From: Candidatus Fermentibacteraceae bacterium
Lineage (GTDB): Bacteria; Fermentibacterota; Fermentibacteria; Fermentibacterales; JCC-6
Direction: 5' to 3'
Assembly: GCA_021162285.1 (NCBI GenBank)
Contig: JAGGYZ010000013.1
Span: 1 to 7,127 of the forward strand
Length of the DNA: 7,127 nt
Below the pieces are notes generated by a model. It was not told the DNA's origin. It made no database searches and worked only from the letters and a program-made list of their open reading frames with translations. The position numbers and the translations under genes are program-made. Positions 5,501 through 7,127 of the stretch are shown here, piece by piece. Position 1 is the stretch's first letter. Each line of letters begins with the position of its first letter.

Positions 5501-7127
5501 ATGGGCAGAACTACAAAGCTGGCTGAAACCGTTTTTCCGCTGGGTGCCGTGGCGGAAACAAAGTAAACGCCTGTGGAAAGAGTGTTAGTTTCCATTGTAA
5601 GTGCGGTATTCTGAGCAAGGCTGACCGTTTCGCCTGTTGTTCTCCCGGCAAGATCGAACACAGAAACACTGTAGTACGGAGAAATGCCTGTTACTTTGAA
5701 ATGAAGTTGTTCCCCTGCGGCAAGCGGGTTTGCACTGAGCATAACTACATGAAACGGAGCAGGTGGTATGGGATTAAAGCTGGTTACCCCAAGAACTTCA
5801 AGTGAAGGGTCCATAAAGGCGGCGTATGCAATGATTGACTGCATTACCCTGTCGTATGGACCTGTCATATTCGGGATCTCCAGGTCTATTGCCGATGCGT
5901 ACGCAGCACCAAGTGAGGGCGCTTTCTGAACGTAAACCTGATGCACGGTGTTGTTGCACAGCCTTTCAGTTGACCCGATCTCAGGCCAGTAGCCCTCCCA
6001 GCCCCAGGAGGTGTTGAAAAAGCCAGCCACCCCGCCTCCATCTGGCAGTGTAAGCAGTGTATCAGGCAGGCACACTCCCGGATCGGTGAAATCGCCTGTG
6101 TGGCAACCGATACAGCTGTGAATACCTGTGCGGCCCGGATTGGACCTTCTTCCTGATCTGTCAGAGTTGAACCCATCCATCCTTGAAATGTTCAAAATGC
6201 CGGAGTTATCTATCCAGTAAACTCCCCGGTCATTGCCGTGACCTGCGTAGTGATTCCATCCGGCACCGCCGTAAAGTACCGGAAAATAGGTGTCTGGATG
6301 ATCACCGGAAGACAGTTCATAGGCTTTTGTGAGGTCGAAATTGTCAGGAAAGTTCTGAGCCATCAGCTCGCACCCTTTGGCTCCGGCATAGCCGACTTCC
6401 GGGAACAGCATGGCTCCGCACAGAACAACATTCCGGTACCATGTTGCAGACTGGCTTACACCTGCGTAAACGGTGTTCTTTTCAAAAATGGCAGAAGCTC
6501 CCTCAGGCGAGGAAAACAGAAGCCTGCCGAGAAGTACATCGGGGTAGAGGTCAAGACTGTCTGCGTACTCTCCGTAGATACCGTTACCGTTCTCGTCCCA
6601 GCTGCCGTCCAGATCGGCATAGTAAAGGTCTGAGGGTGCAAGTTCCACATGTCCTTCGCACTCGGTGTAAACTTCCCGTACGGGAACAACCGTTTCATCT
6701 CCTGCAAGCACTACATAGGTTGAGCCCTCATCAAACACGAAATGTTTTATACAGTTTCTGATAGATTCCTGGGTGTCGATACCCGGCCAGCCAGAGGTGA
6801 TCTCCTGCACTGTAAGAGTCTGCCAGGACAGGCCCTTTGTTTCAAGCAGGTTTTCCAGGATAACAATCTCATCAAGATAGTCTGTACCTGTGACTACCAG
6901 ATAATCGGTGGAGGAGTCGGTTCCAGGCCGGGAAGTACCGTGAAAGTTCTCCAAGCCGTACCTGTCCGCAACAGCGGCGGCTCTGAAGTTCACTATTTCT
7001 GTCTGTAGAACAGACAGGTTTGATGGCAGCCCGGTTTCTTCCCATTCAATGGTCAGGGAACAGGAGGGGGACAGACCCAGCTGGTGTGAATCGTTTTGGT
7101 AAACCCATGGACTAACCGAGCATGTTA
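5497..7127 (-). CDS. Gingipain-like C25 cysteine protease with C-terminal sorting-like domain, 5' end outside window
   Basis: Secreted or surface protease related to Peptidase_C25. The frame is open to the right edge (no stop between 6993 and 7127), so the GTG at 6993 is internal and the N-terminus with any signal peptide is off-window. Numbered from that GTG: SDLYYADLDGSWD at 121-133 with an acidic, calcium-site-like loop (DENGNGIYGE), LYPDVLLGRL at 149-158, catalytic His252 in YAGHG (6238-6240), catalytic Cys297 in GCHTGDF (6103-6105), and GGGVAGFFNTSWGWEGY at 319-335. Residues about 415-498 form an Ig-like beta domain with VSVFDLAGR and STGVYFV, resembling the tails used for type IX-type sorting in Bacteroidota; whether such a system exists here is unknown. 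The stop TAG overlaps the permease remnant's stop. Family assignment is firm. Confidence 0.92.
   Translation of the reverse strand, partial: TCSVSPWVYQNDSHQLGLSPSCSLTIEWEETGLPSNLSVLQTEIVNFRAAAVADRYGLENFHGTSRPGTDSSTDYLVVTGTDYLDEIVILENLLETKGLSWQTLTVQEITSGWPGIDTQESIRNCIKHFVFDEGSTYVVLAGDETVVPVREVYTECEGHVELAPSDLYYADLDGSWDENGNGIYGEYADSLDLYPDVLLGRLLFSSPEGASAIFEKNTVYAGVSQSATWYRNVVLCGAMLFPEVGYAGAKGCELMAQNFPDNFDLTKAYELSSGDHPDTYFPVLYGGAGWNHYAGHGNDRGVYWIDNSGILNISRMDGFNSDRSGRRSNPGRTGIHSCIGCHTGDFTDPGVCLPDTLLTLPDGGGVAGFFNTSWGWEGYWPEIGSTERLCNNTVHQVYVQKAPSLGAAYASAIDLEIPNMTGPYDRVMQSIIAYAAFMDPSLEVLGVTSFNPIPPAPFHVVMLSANPLAAGEQLHFKVTGISPYYSVSVFDLAGRTTGETVSLAQNTALTMETNTLSTGVYFVSATAPSGKTVSASFVVLPI

Noticed and set aside
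6097..6114. CxxCH motif (CIGCH) suggesting a c-type heme site in the protease
   Set aside because: The second Cys aligns with the catalytic Cys of family C25 in the C-x-x-G-D-F block, and no other cytochrome feature is present. The match is best explained by the active site plus one extra Cys.
6238..6761. Two plus-strand frames of 106-131 codons within the protease gene
   Set aside because: Antisense to the C25 catalytic region, no domain, and the protease frame is unambiguous.

Overview
The window reads as bacterial chromosome from a mid-GC organism (roughly half GC by eye, not computed). It carries a tail-bearing gingipain-type protease (family C25), a bacterial ATP-type phosphofructokinase and two AAA+ ATPases of the kind common in archaea and candidate bacterial phyla. 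The C25 core followed by a C-terminal sorting-like beta domain suggests an FCB-group relative or a neighbouring uncultured phylum (for example Fermentibacterota- or Cloacimonadota-like). That placement is inference from gene content only.

Layout. 1-617 (+): the last 204 codons of 6-phosphofructokinase, cut by the window edge. 618-714: AT-rich spacer with no confident signal. 715-1226 (+): small TPR-like membrane protein whose N-terminal membrane segment (715-813) and main body (786-1226) lie in different frames, meeting at a C4T5 run. 1218-2384/2420 (-): AAA_14/DUF4143 ATPase with a PD-(D/E)XK-like tail. 2414-2590: divergent leader of the next gene, with a striking nested stem (2504-2567) inside a small ORF. 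2600-3037 (+): CGGC-domain, probably metal-binding, protein. 3072-3737 (+): CPBP-family intramembrane protease. 3738-5171 (-): second ATPase, ATPase_2/DUF234 type, with its own promoter and an 8+8 bp inverted repeat at 5194-5233. 5303-5500 (+): C-terminal remnant that looks like an AEC-family permease. 5497-7127 (-): C25 protease, open at the right edge.

How the parts relate. The CGGC and CPBP genes are co-directional, 34 bp apart and probably co-transcribed. No pathway unites the window. The recurring theme is tight tail-to-tail packing: all three minus-strand genes end on, or directly next to, the stop codon of a plus-strand gene, which leaves no room for separate terminators. Both ATPases combine a P-loop core with a nuclease-like C-terminus and look like independent accessory insertions. 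The second one sits beside a truncated permease remnant. I see no CRISPR array, tRNA, rRNA or insertion sequence.

The items most worth attention are the nested hairpin ahead of the CGGC gene, the frame break in the TPR-like gene, the operator-like repeat around a perfect -35 box, and the permease remnant beside the second ATPase.
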